Source: Flavitalea plasmicola
GTDB lineage: Bacteria; Bacteroidota; Bacteroidia; Chitinophagales; Chitinophagaceae
DNA: 64,000 nt
Direction: 5' to 3'
Assembly: GCF_030546645.1 (NCBI RefSeq)
Contig: NZ_JAUOTO010000003.1
Location: 650,956-714,955 of the forward strand
Position 1 is the first letter of the stretch, and every line of letters starts with the position of its first letter. The position numbers and the translations under genes are program-made. The notes below the pieces were generated by a model that saw only the letters and a program-made list of their open reading frames with translations, made no database searches and was not told where the DNA came from. Below, piece after piece: positions 24,245 to 33,736 of the stretch.

Positions 24245-24739
24245 ATGGAGAACAACTACATCATTCCCGCCGGGACAAGAATAGGGCACGTGCACCTTAA
24301 GGTCAGCGATCTGCAGAGGTCGATGGACTTTTACTGCGGACTGCTGGGCTTCCAGCTGATGGCGCGCTATGGAACGGAGGCCGCCTTTATTTCCGCCGGC
24401 GGCTATCACCATCACATCGGACTCAATACATGGTATAGTAAAGGCCAGCCTCCTGCTCCCGAAAAGGCCCCCGGTCTGTTTCACACGGCGATCCTTTATC
24501 CCGAAAGAAAGGACCTGGCGGCCGCATTGCAGCGACTGGTGGATGCAAAATATCCGCTCACCGGCGCTTCCGATCACGGTGTCTCCGAGGCGCTGTACCT
24601 GGACGATCCCGATGGCAATGGAGTGGAGCTATACTGGGACCGCCCCGTCGATCAATGGCCGAAGGATGCGGAAGGACAGCTCACCATGTTCACCCATCGC
24701 CTGGACATACAGGGTTTGCTGGGGGAGTTGGCGAAATAA
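24245..24739 (+). CDS. VOC-family (glyoxalase/extradiol dioxygenase-like) protein
   Basis: The 164-residue protein has two beta-alpha-beta-beta-beta units. The first is IGHVHLKVSDLQRSMDFYCGLLGFQLM, with AGGYHHHIGLNTW closing it. The second runs from GLFHTAILYPERKDLAAAL to LYLDDPDGNGVELYWDRP. His in GHVHLKV, His in GLFHTAI and Glu in GVELYWD are in the metal-ligand positions of the vicinal oxygen chelate fold, as in catechol 2,3-dioxygenase. Activity cannot be told from sequence. It appears to be monocistronic. Confidence 0.88.
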   Translation: MENNYIIPAGTRIGHVHLKVSDLQRSMDFYCGLLGFQLMARYGTEAAFISAGGYHHHIGLNTWYSKGQPPAPEKAPGLFHTAILYPERKDLAAALQRLVDAKYPLTGASDHGVSEALYLDDPDGNGVELYWDRPVDQWPKDAEGQLTMFTHRLDIQGLLGELAK

Positions 24740-24835
24740 ACGCTTACCCCTGCTATCACTATTACCAAATTATTACCTTTAGCTTAACTAATAGTTACTT
24801 AGGATGGGGGTGATCTGCCATTCACATTCACTCCC

Positions 24836-24843
24836 TACATTTG
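24836..24843 (+). promoter_or_regulatory. -7 promoter element of the Oar-like receptor gene (TACATTTG)
   Basis: An exact TAnnTTTG match 20 bases before the preferred start codon at 24864. The expected TTTG at -33 is not visible. Confidence 0.5.
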
Positions 24844-24863
24844 CGGCCAAAATTACATTGCTT

Positions 24864-27800
24864 ATGTACCTGCACTTGTCGCTTAAACAAGTTCTCTTCC
24901 AATTACTATTGTTTTGCTGCTGCACCGCGGCCATGGCCCAGTCCAGCGGATCCGGCATCAGCGGCTTTATCTACGAGGAAAATGGCAGCAAGCCCCTGGA
25001 GGCTGCCACCATTGTCGTGAAGAACACGGCTACCGGCTTTACGACTACTTCTGTCTCCAACAAACAGGGTTATTTCAGCTTTCGCGAGCTGCCAGTAGGC
25101 GTATATACGATAGAGATATCCGCTGTGGGATTTCAGTCTACCGTGGTCAAAGACAATACCCTCAACCTGGGCGACCGCCTCGTCCTCCATAAGATCGCTC
25201 TCAGCAAAAGCGCCACTACACTGACCGAGGTCACTGTACGCAGCACCAGCTTTAATAACAGTGTGGATCGTCTGGGCGCCGGCACTGCCGTCAGCAGCCG
25301 CGCCCTGCAGCGGATACCGGTTGCAACCCGCAACTATACCGACCTGATGCTCCTGTCACCCCTGGCTAATGGAGCATCTCTGGCCGGCGCCAAGCCGGGA
25401 GGCACAGGATATATGCTGGATGGCGTCAGCAACCGCCGTGCGCATTTTGCCGGTACGACGGATGCCGCTTTCTCTATCTCTTCAGAGACGATCCGGGAAT
25501 TCGAGATATCCACCAACTCTTATGACGTGACCAACGGCCGCGGCTCCGGCGGAGTCGTAAAAGCCATCACCAAGTCGGGGACCAATAAGTTTTCCGGCTC
25601 CGCATGGGGCTACTATGGCGCCAACTCCCTGGCGGCTACAAAAGATTTTAATGGCAACAAAGTCACCACTAAATATGAAGTAGGCCAGTTTGGCGCGCTG
25701 TTCAGCGGGCCTGTCATCAAGGACAAACTGCATTTCCTTGTTTCCTATGACCAATACACTAATACCATTCCTTTCCGGGCCTATGATTTTAATTTTTCGG
25801 CCGCTACACATGACCAGGCGGAGAAGGTGCTGGGTATCACAGAGGCCAATCTTCAGAAGGTAGTGGAGGTGATGGAAAAGCAGTTCGGTTTCCCCGCCAG
25901 CCAGCAATACGGCGCCATAAATATCAAGCAGGAGACGAAGAATGCTTTTGTTAAACTGGACTGGAACCTGAATAGCAAGAACCTGCTTACCCTGAAGTAC
26001 AACTATCTTCATTTTGTAGATCCCAATAAGTTGAAAAGCAATGGCCTTCTCACTACACAGTATACTGGCGTAGAAATAGACAACGCCGTTATGCTGGGGC
26101 TTCGCACGGAGTTCTCTCCCAGGATGACCAATGAACTGAAGCTCAATTTCAGCACCTATCGTAAGTTCCTGCACTTCCTGAACAACCATGTACCGGAGGG
26201 ATTTGTCACAGTGTCCTCCACTTTCAGCGACGGCAGCAAAGGCACCAAGCAGGTGGCATTCGGGGACCAGAACTGGGTACCTGAGCGGGATGCTTCGGAC
26301 GTAATCCAGATCGTGGATTACCTGAGGTTCAAGACCGGCAAGCTCAACTTCACTTTCGGCACCGACAATAATATCAACCATATCACGGACCGTCTGTCGC
26401 ACGATCAGCAAGGGGCCTTCTATTATGACAGCCTGCAGGCTATGATCGCCAACACGCCCAGCCGTTTTACACGGAAGATCCCCTTGAACGGCGTTAATCC
26501 TAAGATCAGCGTGCCGCTGATCGAACTGGGCGTGTTCGCTCAGATGGAGACCAACCTGAAGCCTAATCTGAACCTTACGGTCGGCGTCCGCTGGGATGCC
26601 CAGATCATCGGCAGTGCACCGACCTATAACCCTACGCTGGACCATGATCTTGGCATTAATACGCACGTGGTGCCTTTTGACGCCAAGAATGTACAGCCCC
26701 GGGTGAACCTGATCTGGGACGTGAACAACAATGGCCGGGACATCGTAAAATGGGGCGCGGGTCTGTTCGCCTCCGAATTGACCACCCAGCCTATTACTTT
26801 CGCCCATATCGACAATGGGGTGGATTTCCGAACAGTGGATGTCAGCGGCAGCAGCGTACCTTATGCCGATTGGCAGGCCTATCAGCAGGATTTCAGCAAA
26901 GTACCTGGCAAAGCTTTCTATGATACAGTGTCCGGGAAGCAGCCCGCTACTGTGCTTGCCCTGGATAAGCACCTGAAGAACCCGCTGACATTTAAGACCA
27001 ACCTGAGCTATTACCATTATTTCAACACCTGGTTCCGCATGGGCGTCAACGTATATTTTGACAACACCTGGGATAATTTCTATCTCATGGACATGAACCT
27101 GCGCCGCACGCCTAATTTTGTGTTGCCTGTTGAAGGACGCGAAATATACGTAGATCCCAGTAATATTCCCACCAGCGTCTCCAACAAGTCCCTTGTCCAA
27201 TACTCCCGTATCTCTTCGAATTTTCGGGAGGTGCGGTATTTCACCAATGCAAAGTGGTCGTCGAAGTATTTTGGCGCTGTCATCGAGGCAGCCGCCCAGA
27301 TCGGCCGGGACGGCTCTCTTACGGTGTCATACGCAAGGGGCAAGGCTACAGGGACCCCGCCATATGACAACGGAGATCCCCGCAATTCGAATTTCAACGT
27401 AGGCTCATCCTACTGGACTTATCCTTCTTATGGTAAGAACTGGTACAGCGACGGCGATCAGCGTAATAAGCTCGTGGTATTGCTGCTCAGTCCTTCTTTC
27501 TATGGGTTCAGCATCAGCTCCTCCTTCCAGGCTTACCAGAATGCCCGTTTTTCCGCCTTTGTGGATAAGGATCTCATCGGGACCGGCGTTGACGGGCAGG
27601 ACCTGGCTTATATCTATGATCCCAAGAACCCGAACACTCCTGCCAGTATCGTTTCAGGGATGAATACGTTGCTGCAGAAAACGAGTCCGGAGTTCAGGAA
27701 ATACCTCGAATCCAATTACGGCAAGTTCGCCCCTTATAATGGTGGCATCATGCCGTGGCGCACCCAGTTGAATACGAGCGTGGCCTACGAGCTGAAGGTG

Positions 27801-28028
27801 AAGGGAACGAACAAGATCAGTCTGCGTTGCGATATCTTTAACTTACTGAACCTGTTGAACCACGAGTGGGGCTACTACCGTCAGAGCAGTGGGTTCAACC
27901 TGTATAATATGAAAGGCTTTGACCCCGTGGCCAAATCCTACAATTACAGCGTGAACACCAACGCCGGCATCAGGTCTAAAGCCGGCAGCCTCTACTCCGT
28001 GCAATTCGGAGCCCGCTATTCGTTCTAA
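24864..28028 (+). CDS. Oar-like TonB-dependent receptor
   Basis: From the ATG at 24864 the protein is 1054 residues with a signal peptide (MYLHLSLKQVLFQLLLFCCC, cleaved after AMAQ). A carboxypeptidase-regulatory-like domain follows (ISGFIYEENGSKPLEAATIVV ... YTIEISAVGFQST). Next come a TonB-box-like region, a plug (VATRNYTDLMLLSP, GYMLDGVSNRR, GSGGVVKAITKSGTNKFSG) and a barrel ending QFGARYSF. This layout is that of Oar-type receptors, which in other groups have been linked to adhesion, protein uptake or secretion. The promoter TACATTTG favours the start at 24864 over an earlier ATG at 24804. A strong terminator follows. Confidence 0.9.
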   Translation: MYLHLSLKQVLFQLLLFCCCTAAMAQSSGSGISGFIYEENGSKPLEAATIVVKNTATGFTTTSVSNKQGYFSFRELPVGVYTIEISAVGFQSTVVKDNTLNLGDRLVLHKIALSKSATTLTEVTVRSTSFNNSVDRLGAGTAVSSRALQRIPVATRNYTDLMLLSPLANGASLAGAKPGGTGYMLDGVSNRRAHFAGTTDAAFSISSETIREFEISTNSYDVTNGRGSGGVVKAITKSGTNKFSGSAWGYYGANSLAATKDFNGNKVTTKYEVGQFGALFSGPVIKDKLHFLVSYDQYTNTIPFRAYDFNFSAATHDQAEKVLGITEANLQKVVEVMEKQFGFPASQQYGAINIKQETKNAFVKLDWNLNSKNLLTLKYNYLHFVDPNKLKSNGLLTTQYTGVEIDNAVMLGLRTEFSPRMTNELKLNFSTYRKFLHFLNNHVPEGFVTVSSTFSDGSKGTKQVAFGDQNWVPERDASDVIQIVDYLRFKTGKLNFTFGTDNNINHITDRLSHDQQGAFYYDSLQAMIANTPSRFTRKIPLNGVNPKISVPLIELGVFAQMETNLKPNLNLTVGVRWDAQIIGSAPTYNPTLDHDLGINTHVVPFDAKNVQPRVNLIWDVNNNGRDIVKWGAGLFASELTTQPITFAHIDNGVDFRTVDVSGSSVPYADWQAYQQDFSKVPGKAFYDTVSGKQPATVLALDKHLKNPLTFKTNLSYYHYFNTWFRMGVNVYFDNTWDNFYLMDMNLRRTPNFVLPVEGREIYVDPSNIPTSVSNKSLVQYSRISSNFREVRYFTNAKWSSKYFGAVIEAAAQIGRDGSLTVSYARGKATGTPPYDNGDPRNSNFNVGSSYWTYPSYGKNWYSDGDQRNKLVVLLLSPSFYGFSISSSFQAYQNARFSAFVDKDLIGTGVDGQDLAYIYDPKNPNTPASIVSGMNTLLQKTSPEFRKYLESNYGKFAPYNGGIMPWRTQLNTSVAYELKVKGTNKISLRCDIFNLLNLLNHEWGYYRQSSGFNLYNMKGFDPVAKSYNYSVNTNAGIRSKAGSLYSVQFGARYSF

Positions 28029-28033
28029 AACCT

Positions 28034-28061
28034 GGAGGGAGCAACGCTCCCTCCCTTTTTT
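28034..28061 (+). terminator. Intrinsic terminator after the Oar-like receptor
   Basis: A perfect 9-bp stem (GGAGGGAGC / GCTCCCTCC) with a 3-base loop (AAC), followed by CTTTTTT. Confidence 0.9.
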
Positions 28062-28106
28062 ACATATATATGAAGATCTTTTTCGGTGGCCTTATGCTTA
28101 GAAAGG

Positions 28107-28802
28107 TCAATGACTGTACCGGTCGTTCCGCCAGGGATAGGCCGTATTGGAATAACCTCGTTGTTCCCAAAAGCCCAATTTATTGGAAGTAAGAAATTCA
28201 ATGCGGTGGATCCATTTCGATCCTTTCCAGGCATACAGCTGCGGCGTGATCATCCTCACCGGACCGCCGTGCTCGCGCGGCAGGGGTTTATCGTCAAAAG
28301 TATGCACCAGCAGCACATCCGGCTTCAACGACTCTTCCAGGGAAACATTCGTGGTGTAGTCATCATATCCATAACAGAGAAGGTGGGTCGCTGTCTCCTT
28401 CGGCTGGACCAGGGCCGCCAGGTCCAGCAGGCGTACTCCCTTCCAGGGCATGTTTAGCTTCGACCAGGTAGTCACACAATGGAAATCCGACACATCCTCC
28501 GTCTGGGGCAGCGCCATGAAATCCGCCCAATGAAGGGTCACTGGATGTTCCACCGCTCCGTCGAGCACCAGTTCCCATTGGTCCAAAGGAATATCGGGCT
28601 GCAGACCGAGGTCCAATACAGGCCATTTGGCTGTGACCACTTGCCCGACAGGCACCACCGGCATCCCATGCCGGTTAGGCACCCCCATGCCCATTGGCTT
28701 TTCATCCGATACTGAAGGCGTCTGCTGCATCTTTTCCTCAAAACGCGCTTTCAGCTTCATACGCGCCTCGACGACCCTTTGGAGCTTGTCTGATCCTTCC
28801 AT
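28107..28802 (-). CDS. Sulfite-oxidase-like (YedY/MsrP-type) molybdopterin oxidoreductase
   Basis: The 231-residue protein carries the oxidoreductase molybdopterin-binding fold: WELVLDGAVEHPVTLHWADFMALP, the Mo-ligating Cys109 in DFHCVTTWSK, and LPREHGGPVRMITPQLYAWKGSKWIHRIEF. It has no signal peptide or Tat motif, so it may be cytoplasmic, unlike periplasmic MsrP. No heme or membrane partner gene is adjacent. It is divergent from the next gene; the 63-bp gap holds near-consensus -7 boxes on each strand (TAACTTTA on -, TATCTTTA on +). Confidence 0.88.
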   Translation of the reverse strand: MEGSDKLQRVVEARMKLKARFEEKMQQTPSVSDEKPMGMGVPNRHGMPVVPVGQVVTAKWPVLDLGLQPDIPLDQWELVLDGAVEHPVTLHWADFMALPQTEDVSDFHCVTTWSKLNMPWKGVRLLDLAALVQPKETATHLLCYGYDDYTTNVSLEESLKPDVLLVHTFDDKPLPREHGGPVRMITPQLYAWKGSKWIHRIEFLTSNKLGFWEQRGYSNTAYPWRNDRYSH

Positions 28803-28865
28803 GATGTCCGATTTATTTAAAGTTAAAGCATTCCACCTTATCTTTAATTATCAAATGCAGCCATT

Positions 28866-29720
28866 ATGAAATACAGTAAAAAGATACCTACTGTCGCCTT
28901 TTTTTTATCTATAGCTTTGACATCTTACGCCCAAAAGAAAGGAGCTCTTTTTTCCGGGGCGCCGGGCATCGTCTCCTATACCTATCGTGATAATTTTCAA
29001 AAGGATGTACCCGCTACGCTGGACATCATTAAGTCCAATGGTATCACAGACATCGAATTCTCCAATCTATTCAAGAAGACAGCGGCGGAGTTGCGCAGCC
29101 TCCTGGATCAGCGCGGCCTCCATTGTTCGTCCTTTGGCGTGGGTTATGACGACCTGGTGAATCACACCGCAGAGGTGGCGCAGAATGCCAGCGCCCTGGG
29201 AGCCTCCTATGTACGGGTAGCAGGCATTCCTCACCAGGGGGCCTTCACCCTGGAAGAAGCGCGCAAAGCAATCGAAGACTTCAATCGCTGCGGCAAGATC
29301 TTAAAAGAGCAGTATGGCCTTGGTTTTATCTATCACAACCATGGTTTTGAGTTTCAGCCATATGAAAAAGGTACCCTGTACGATCTGCTGATAAAGGAGA
29401 CCGACCCACGGTACGTCAGCCTCGAACTGGATATTCTCTGGGCCTTCTTTCCCGGTGAGGACCCGGCGCAGTTGCTGAGCAAGTATGGCAGCCGGTATAA
29501 GGCCCTTCATCTGAAAGACCTGCGCATAGGGGTTACCGGTGATCTTTCCGGCGGTACTTCCAAAGAGAATGACGTGATCCTGGGGACGGGGCAGATCAAT
29601 ATACCCGCAGTGCTGAAAGCTGCCCGCAAGGCAGGCGTGGAGCATTATTATATTGAAGATGAGAGCAGCAAATCGCTTGAACAGGTACCGCAGAGTATCG
29701 CCTATCTGAAAAGTCTCTGA
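28866..29720 (+). CDS. Secreted sugar phosphate isomerase/epimerase-like TIM-barrel protein
   Basis: The 284-residue protein has a signal peptide (MKYSKKIPTVAFFLSIALTS, cleaved near YAQ) followed by a xylose-isomerase-like TIM barrel (AP endonuclease family 2 fold). Likely metal and catalytic residues lie in GFIYHNHGFEF, YVSLELDILWAF, YKALHLKDLR and HYYIEDESS. Export to the periplasm is typical of Bacteroidota members of this family, which are often found with sugar dehydrogenases or 3-keto-glycoside enzymes. No such partner is nearby and the substrate is unknown. Confidence 0.85.
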   Translation: MKYSKKIPTVAFFLSIALTSYAQKKGALFSGAPGIVSYTYRDNFQKDVPATLDIIKSNGITDIEFSNLFKKTAAELRSLLDQRGLHCSSFGVGYDDLVNHTAEVAQNASALGASYVRVAGIPHQGAFTLEEARKAIEDFNRCGKILKEQYGLGFIYHNHGFEFQPYEKGTLYDLLIKETDPRYVSLELDILWAFFPGEDPAQLLSKYGSRYKALHLKDLRIGVTGDLSGGTSKENDVILGTGQINIPAVLKAARKAGVEHYYIEDESSKSLEQVPQSIAYLKSL

Positions 29721-29819
29721 AAATCCCTTAGGCTGCCGGGAATTACAGGTATGCTCTTTGGCGTCAAAAAAAATGCTCTAATATGGCAGGCGTGGGTTCG
29801 ATCGCTTAGATATTTTCAT

Positions 29820-29839
29820 TTTTTTAATATATTAAAAAA
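29820..29839. promoter_or_regulatory. 20-bp perfect AT palindrome
   Basis: TTTTTTAATATATTAAAAAA is fully self-complementary. It may be the bidirectional end of transcription after the TIM-barrel gene, or a binding site for a nucleoid or regulatory protein. Confidence 0.5.
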
Positions 29840-30333
29840 TTACCCATTTTCCATCATTTATTCCCCATAAGGCGGTTTTTCCACAGTCACGTGGAATGGA
29901 TTTTGCATATGTGGATATGTAATTATTGCTTACCTGTATTTTCCCGAATGCTTTTCCAGCGGGATTTTCATGCTTAATTTATAGATTTTCATGAGGATGT
30001 GTTGATAAATAAAATCACATCCGTATGTTTTGGAATGGAATTTGTAATTCAGCATTCATCCTGTAGAAAACCGGTATTTTTATTGTTAAGGACAAGTGGG
30101 GATTTGGAATTTCAGTGTGTTTGTAATATTTTTACTAAACCTTCTTGAACTTCTAGCGTAGAAAAGCGCCCCCCAAAGCTCCAGGCCTATCGAATAAACC
30201 GCGCTAAAATTCCTAAAACGATCTACGGTTGCCCGCCTGAGATCCTTTTAAATGCCATGTCGATTCCGATTCTTGCTTACTAGACTCATTTAACTATTTT
30301 GATAGCTCCCCAAAGGATGTTATCAGCTATTCA

Positions 30334-30355
30334 GGTAATCGTAAAATGGATTACC
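30334..30355 (+). promoter_or_regulatory. Hairpin in the leader of the exopolysaccharide operon
   Basis: GGTAATC and GATTACC form a perfect 7-bp stem with an 8-base loop about 90 bases before the wza-like start. No T-run follows, so it is not a terminator; an RNA element for the NusG-like protein or a mRNA-stability hairpin is possible. Confidence 0.4.
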
Positions 30356-30443
30356 GGATAAACGGTTGCTTATTCCCTGACGAGAATGGATTTTCAGCAC
30401 AGGCTGATGTAAGAAAGGGCTTTGTGTAATATATAACAGATAT

Positions 30444-31250
30444 ATGTATTCGAAATTATCGATGTTTTTAATTCTTTCAGGGTTATTGTTTATGGTGTCC
30501 TGTGTCAATAGCAGGAAAGCGATTTATTTTAATAATATCCAGGACACCACTGTGAACAGTTCGCTGACCAATACGGAACCGGTGATACAGACCAACGACC
30601 TGCTCAACATTTCGGTGACCAGCCTTAACCCGGAAGCAACTATGGTCTTTAATACACCTAATATCACCACGCCAGTGTCAGCTACTTCCACTGGCACAAC
30701 TCCCGCAGCCGGAGGGTATGGAGCTTCTCAGTTGATGGGTTACCTGGTGAATGCGGACGGAAACATCAAATTTCCGGTACTGGGACTCGTCAAAGCCGCC
30801 GGCCTTACCAAACGGCAGCTGGAAGCCCTTATCACAGATTCCCTGAGCCAACGCAAATTATTGGTTGACCCCATTGTTACCGCCCGCTTCCTGAACTTCA
30901 GGGTCACCGTATTGGGCGAAGTCGCCCGCCCCACTACGCTCAATATTGCCAATGAAAGGATATCCATTCTGGAGGCCGTAGGCCTGGCCGGTGACCTTAC
31001 GATCTATGCCAAACGCGACAACGTATTGCTTATCCGCGAGTCGGGAGGACAAAAGATCGTCAAACGGCTGGATCTTAGCTCCAGTGAAATTCTCACTTCT
31101 CCCTATTACTACTTAAAAACCAATGATGTAGTCTATGTAGAACCACGGAAGGAAAAGATTGCCTCTACCAGCAGAACGCAACAATTATTACCTATCATAT
31201 TGAGCGCTGCGTCACTCGTTGCAGTCGTCGTATTACATTATGTTAATTAA
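30444..31250 (+). CDS. Polysaccharide export outer-membrane lipoprotein (Wza-like)
   Basis: The 268-residue protein has a lipoprotein signal (FLILSGLLFMVSC, Cys20). The polysaccharide export domain follows (VIQTNDLLNISVTSLNPEA ... LVNADGNIKFPVLGLVKAAGLTKRQLEALI), then SLBB-like segments (NFRVTVLGEVARPTTLNIANERISILEAVGLAGDLTIYA). It ends with a hydrophobic helix (LLPIILSAASLVAVVVLHYV). Wza-type proteins form the channel that takes the finished polymer through the outer membrane. It is the first gene of the cluster and is followed 14 bp later by its Wzc-like partner. Confidence 0.93.
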   Translation: MYSKLSMFLILSGLLFMVSCVNSRKAIYFNNIQDTTVNSSLTNTEPVIQTNDLLNISVTSLNPEATMVFNTPNITTPVSATSTGTTPAAGGYGASQLMGYLVNADGNIKFPVLGLVKAAGLTKRQLEALITDSLSQRKLLVDPIVTARFLNFRVTVLGEVARPTTLNIANERISILEAVGLAGDLTIYAKRDNVLLIRESGGQKIVKRLDLSSSEILTSPYYYLKTNDVVYVEPRKEKIASTSRTQQLLPIILSAASLVAVVVLHYVN

Positions 31251-31264
31251 TAAAACTTGAGCTT

Positions 31265-33610
31265 ATGCAGGTGACAAATAAGAGTTTTTACGAAGAAGAT
31301 GAAGGCAGTCTGTTCTCCCAGGTGCTTTTTAAGTATCTGCCCTACTGGCCCCTGTTCCTCATTCTGCTGGTGCTGTCAGGCTCGGGAGCCTATGTATACC
31401 TGCACTACGCAGTGCCTGTATACGAGACAGCCGCCACCGTCATGGTAAAGGACGAGAAAAAAGGGCTGGACGATTCCAACCTGATGGAGCAGCTGAACCT
31501 CTTCGGCAGTAAAAAGCTCGTGGAGAACGAGATAGAGGTGATCCAGTCCAGGACCCTCATGCGGGAGGTGGTAAAGAACCTGGACCTGTATGCCCCTGTC
31601 ACCCAGGAAGGCCGGATAAAATCCCGCAGTGCCTACCTGACCTCTCCCGTCGCCATACAAGTGAGAAATCCTGACTCGCTGACAGAAATGTATAAGGTCT
31701 ACTTTACATTTGACAGCGCCAGCCGTGAAGTGGTAATAGCAGGGCAAAGATATCCCCTGGGCTCCTGGGTCACCACGCCCTACGGAAACCTGCGTTTCAT
31801 CACAAACCATAATTACGTAGCTCCGGATAAGACGCGACCGTTGTATTTCTCCCTCGTCAACGTAAGGGCCGTTTCGGACGAACTGCTGGCCAGACTGAAG
31901 GTCACCCAGGCCACCAAGCTATCTTCCGTCATCGATCTTAAAATAAAGGATGCCATCCCCAAAAGAGGGGAGGACATCCTCAACGGCCTTATAGGTGAAT
32001 ACAACAAAGCCGGCATTAACGACAAGAATGCGCTGGCCGCCAACACCCTCCGTTTCATCAACGAACGGCTGGGCCTTATCTCCAATGAACTTGACTCCGT
32101 CGAGCACGGCATACAAAAATACAAGACCCAGGAAGGCATCGTGGACATCAGCGCCCAGGGCCAGCTCTATCTGAACAACGTGGGCGCCAACGACCAGAAG
32201 CTCAGCGAAATGAACGTTCAGATGGCAGTCCTCGACCAGGTCGAGCGCTATGTACAATCCAAGAGCAACGAGGCCGGCATCGTCCCTTCTACCTTCGGCG
32301 TGGATGACCCTGTGCTGGGACAATTGCTGCAGAAGCTGTACGACCTGGAAGTAAAATACGAAGGGCTCAGCAAAACAACGGCTGAGAACAACCCGCTGCT
32401 GATATCCATCCGCCATGAGATGGAAAAGATCAAGCCCAGCATCCTGGAAAATGTACAAAGCCTGCGCAGGAACCTGACGGCCGGACGTGGCAACCTGCTC
32501 AATACCAGCAATAGCTACGCATCCATTCTCAGAACCCTTCCGGCGAAAGAAAGGAAGCTGGTAGAGATCAGCAGGCAGCAAGGGATCAAGAACAGCATTT
32601 ATTCCTTCCTGCTCCAAAAACGGGAAGAGACGGCGCTCACCTTCAGCTCCGCGATCGCAGATACCCGCATCATCGACGCAGCAGCCACTACGGTGATGCC
32701 TGTAGCTCCCAAACCCATGCTGATCTGGGCATTGGCCGTCCTGGCCGCACTTGGCCTGGGGGCCGGCATTATCGCCATCCGTGAAGGATTGAATCAACGC
32801 ATTGTATTCCGCAGCGAAATAGAAAAATTCACCACCGTGCCCGTCGTGGGAGAGATCATGTTCGCTCCCGCCCATGACGCGTTGGTAGTCACCCAGGGTA
32901 AACGTACCGTCATCGCCGAGCAATTCAAACAACTGCGGACATCCCTGGCCTACATCGGCATCAATTCCAGGAAGAAAAAGATCCTGGTAACTTCCACCAT
33001 CAGCGGCGAAGGAAAAAGCTTCGTCACGGCTAACCTGGCAGTGAGCCTGGCCCTGACGGACAAGAAAGTGGTGCTCCTGGAGCTTGACCTGCGCAAGCCC
33101 AATGTAGCCCACCTGTTCAACGTCAGCAGGGAAGTAGGTCTCACTAACTATTTCATCGGGAACAAGGACGCCGACCATATCATCAAACGTACGGATGTCA
33201 GCCCTAACCTGTTCATCATTCCTTCGGGCGCTATCCCGCCCAATCCTTCCGAGCTGATCCTCAATGGTAAGCTGGATGAATTGCTGCAATACCTGGAAAC
33301 TATTTTTGACTATATCCTCATCGATACAGCCCCAACGGCGCCGGTGACGGATGCATATATCCTCTCCCCGCTGTGTGACGCCACCATTTACGTGGTCCGC
33401 CATAAAGTGACTCCGAAAGGGTATATAAAGATGCTGGATGAGAATATGAAGATTCGTGGACTGAAGAACCTTGCCATCGTCTTCAATGGTGTGAAGAACC
33501 GCGGCGTAGGCGGTATCAATTATGGCTATGGCTATGGTTATGGGAAAGAATACGGCTATGGCTACAGCGAAGAGAAGAAGAGCAAAAAGAAAGATAAAGT
33601 AAGCAAATAA
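31265..33610 (+). CDS. Wzc-like chain-length determinant and BY-type tyrosine kinase
   Basis: The 781-residue protein has a first membrane helix (about 22-45), a Wzz domain, a long periplasmic coiled region, a second helix (about 487-507) and a C-terminal kinase. Kinase motifs are Walker A TSTISGEGKSFVTANLA, Walker A' VLLELDLRKPNVA and Walker B YILIDTAPTAP. It ends in a tail of alternating Gly and Tyr (GYGYGYGKEYGYGYSEE) before a Lys-rich end, the autophosphorylation cluster. It sets polymer length and links synthesis to export through Wza. Confidence 0.95.
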   Translation: MQVTNKSFYEEDEGSLFSQVLFKYLPYWPLFLILLVLSGSGAYVYLHYAVPVYETAATVMVKDEKKGLDDSNLMEQLNLFGSKKLVENEIEVIQSRTLMREVVKNLDLYAPVTQEGRIKSRSAYLTSPVAIQVRNPDSLTEMYKVYFTFDSASREVVIAGQRYPLGSWVTTPYGNLRFITNHNYVAPDKTRPLYFSLVNVRAVSDELLARLKVTQATKLSSVIDLKIKDAIPKRGEDILNGLIGEYNKAGINDKNALAANTLRFINERLGLISNELDSVEHGIQKYKTQEGIVDISAQGQLYLNNVGANDQKLSEMNVQMAVLDQVERYVQSKSNEAGIVPSTFGVDDPVLGQLLQKLYDLEVKYEGLSKTTAENNPLLISIRHEMEKIKPSILENVQSLRRNLTAGRGNLLNTSNSYASILRTLPAKERKLVEISRQQGIKNSIYSFLLQKREETALTFSSAIADTRIIDAAATTVMPVAPKPMLIWALAVLAALGLGAGIIAIREGLNQRIVFRSEIEKFTTVPVVGEIMFAPAHDALVVTQGKRTVIAEQFKQLRTSLAYIGINSRKKKILVTSTISGEGKSFVTANLAVSLALTDKKVVLLELDLRKPNVAHLFNVSREVGLTNYFIGNKDADHIIKRTDVSPNLFIIPSGAIPPNPSELILNGKLDELLQYLETIFDYILIDTAPTAPVTDAYILSPLCDATIYVVRHKVTPKGYIKMLDENMKIRGLKNLAIVFNGVKNRGVGGINYGYGYGYGKEYGYGYSEEKKSKKKDKVSK

Positions 33611-33720
33611 TTCACCAAACCTGCGGTCATTGTGCCGGAGGACAAGATAGTCACGGAAGAAAAAATAACCCGTCATCGCCCTGATGTGACTGGATTGGGC
33701 GGAGCCCGCTGTAGAATGAA

Positions 33721-33736
33721 AATTGCATATGCAATT
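33721..33736. promoter_or_regulatory. 16-bp perfect palindrome upstream of the NusG-like gene
   Basis: AATTGCATATGCAATT lies in the 198-bp gap between the Wzc-like gene and the NusG-like gene, the largest gap inside the cluster. It could be an operator of a second internal promoter. No consensus promoter pair was found beside it. Confidence 0.45.

Larger units (their letters stand above)
29721..30443. other. Long AT-rich non-coding leader before the exopolysaccharide cluster
   Basis: More than 700 bases with no credible gene in any frame. It holds the 20-bp AT palindrome at 29820-29839, several runs of T and A, and a hairpin at 30334-30355. It probably contains the cluster's promoter and a long untranslated leader, as in capsule loci controlled by NusG-like antiterminators. 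TTTG occurs at 30103 and 30120, but no good TAnnTTTG lies at the right distance. Confidence 0.6.

Noticed and set aside
25482-27200. A 572-residue antisense open frame inside the Oar-like receptor
   Set aside because: It lies wholly opposite a conserved receptor gene and shows no domain; it arises from codon bias.
30323-30508. A 61-residue minus-strand frame at the start of the exopolysaccharide cluster
   Set aside because: It overlaps the Wza-like start and leader and has no coding features.
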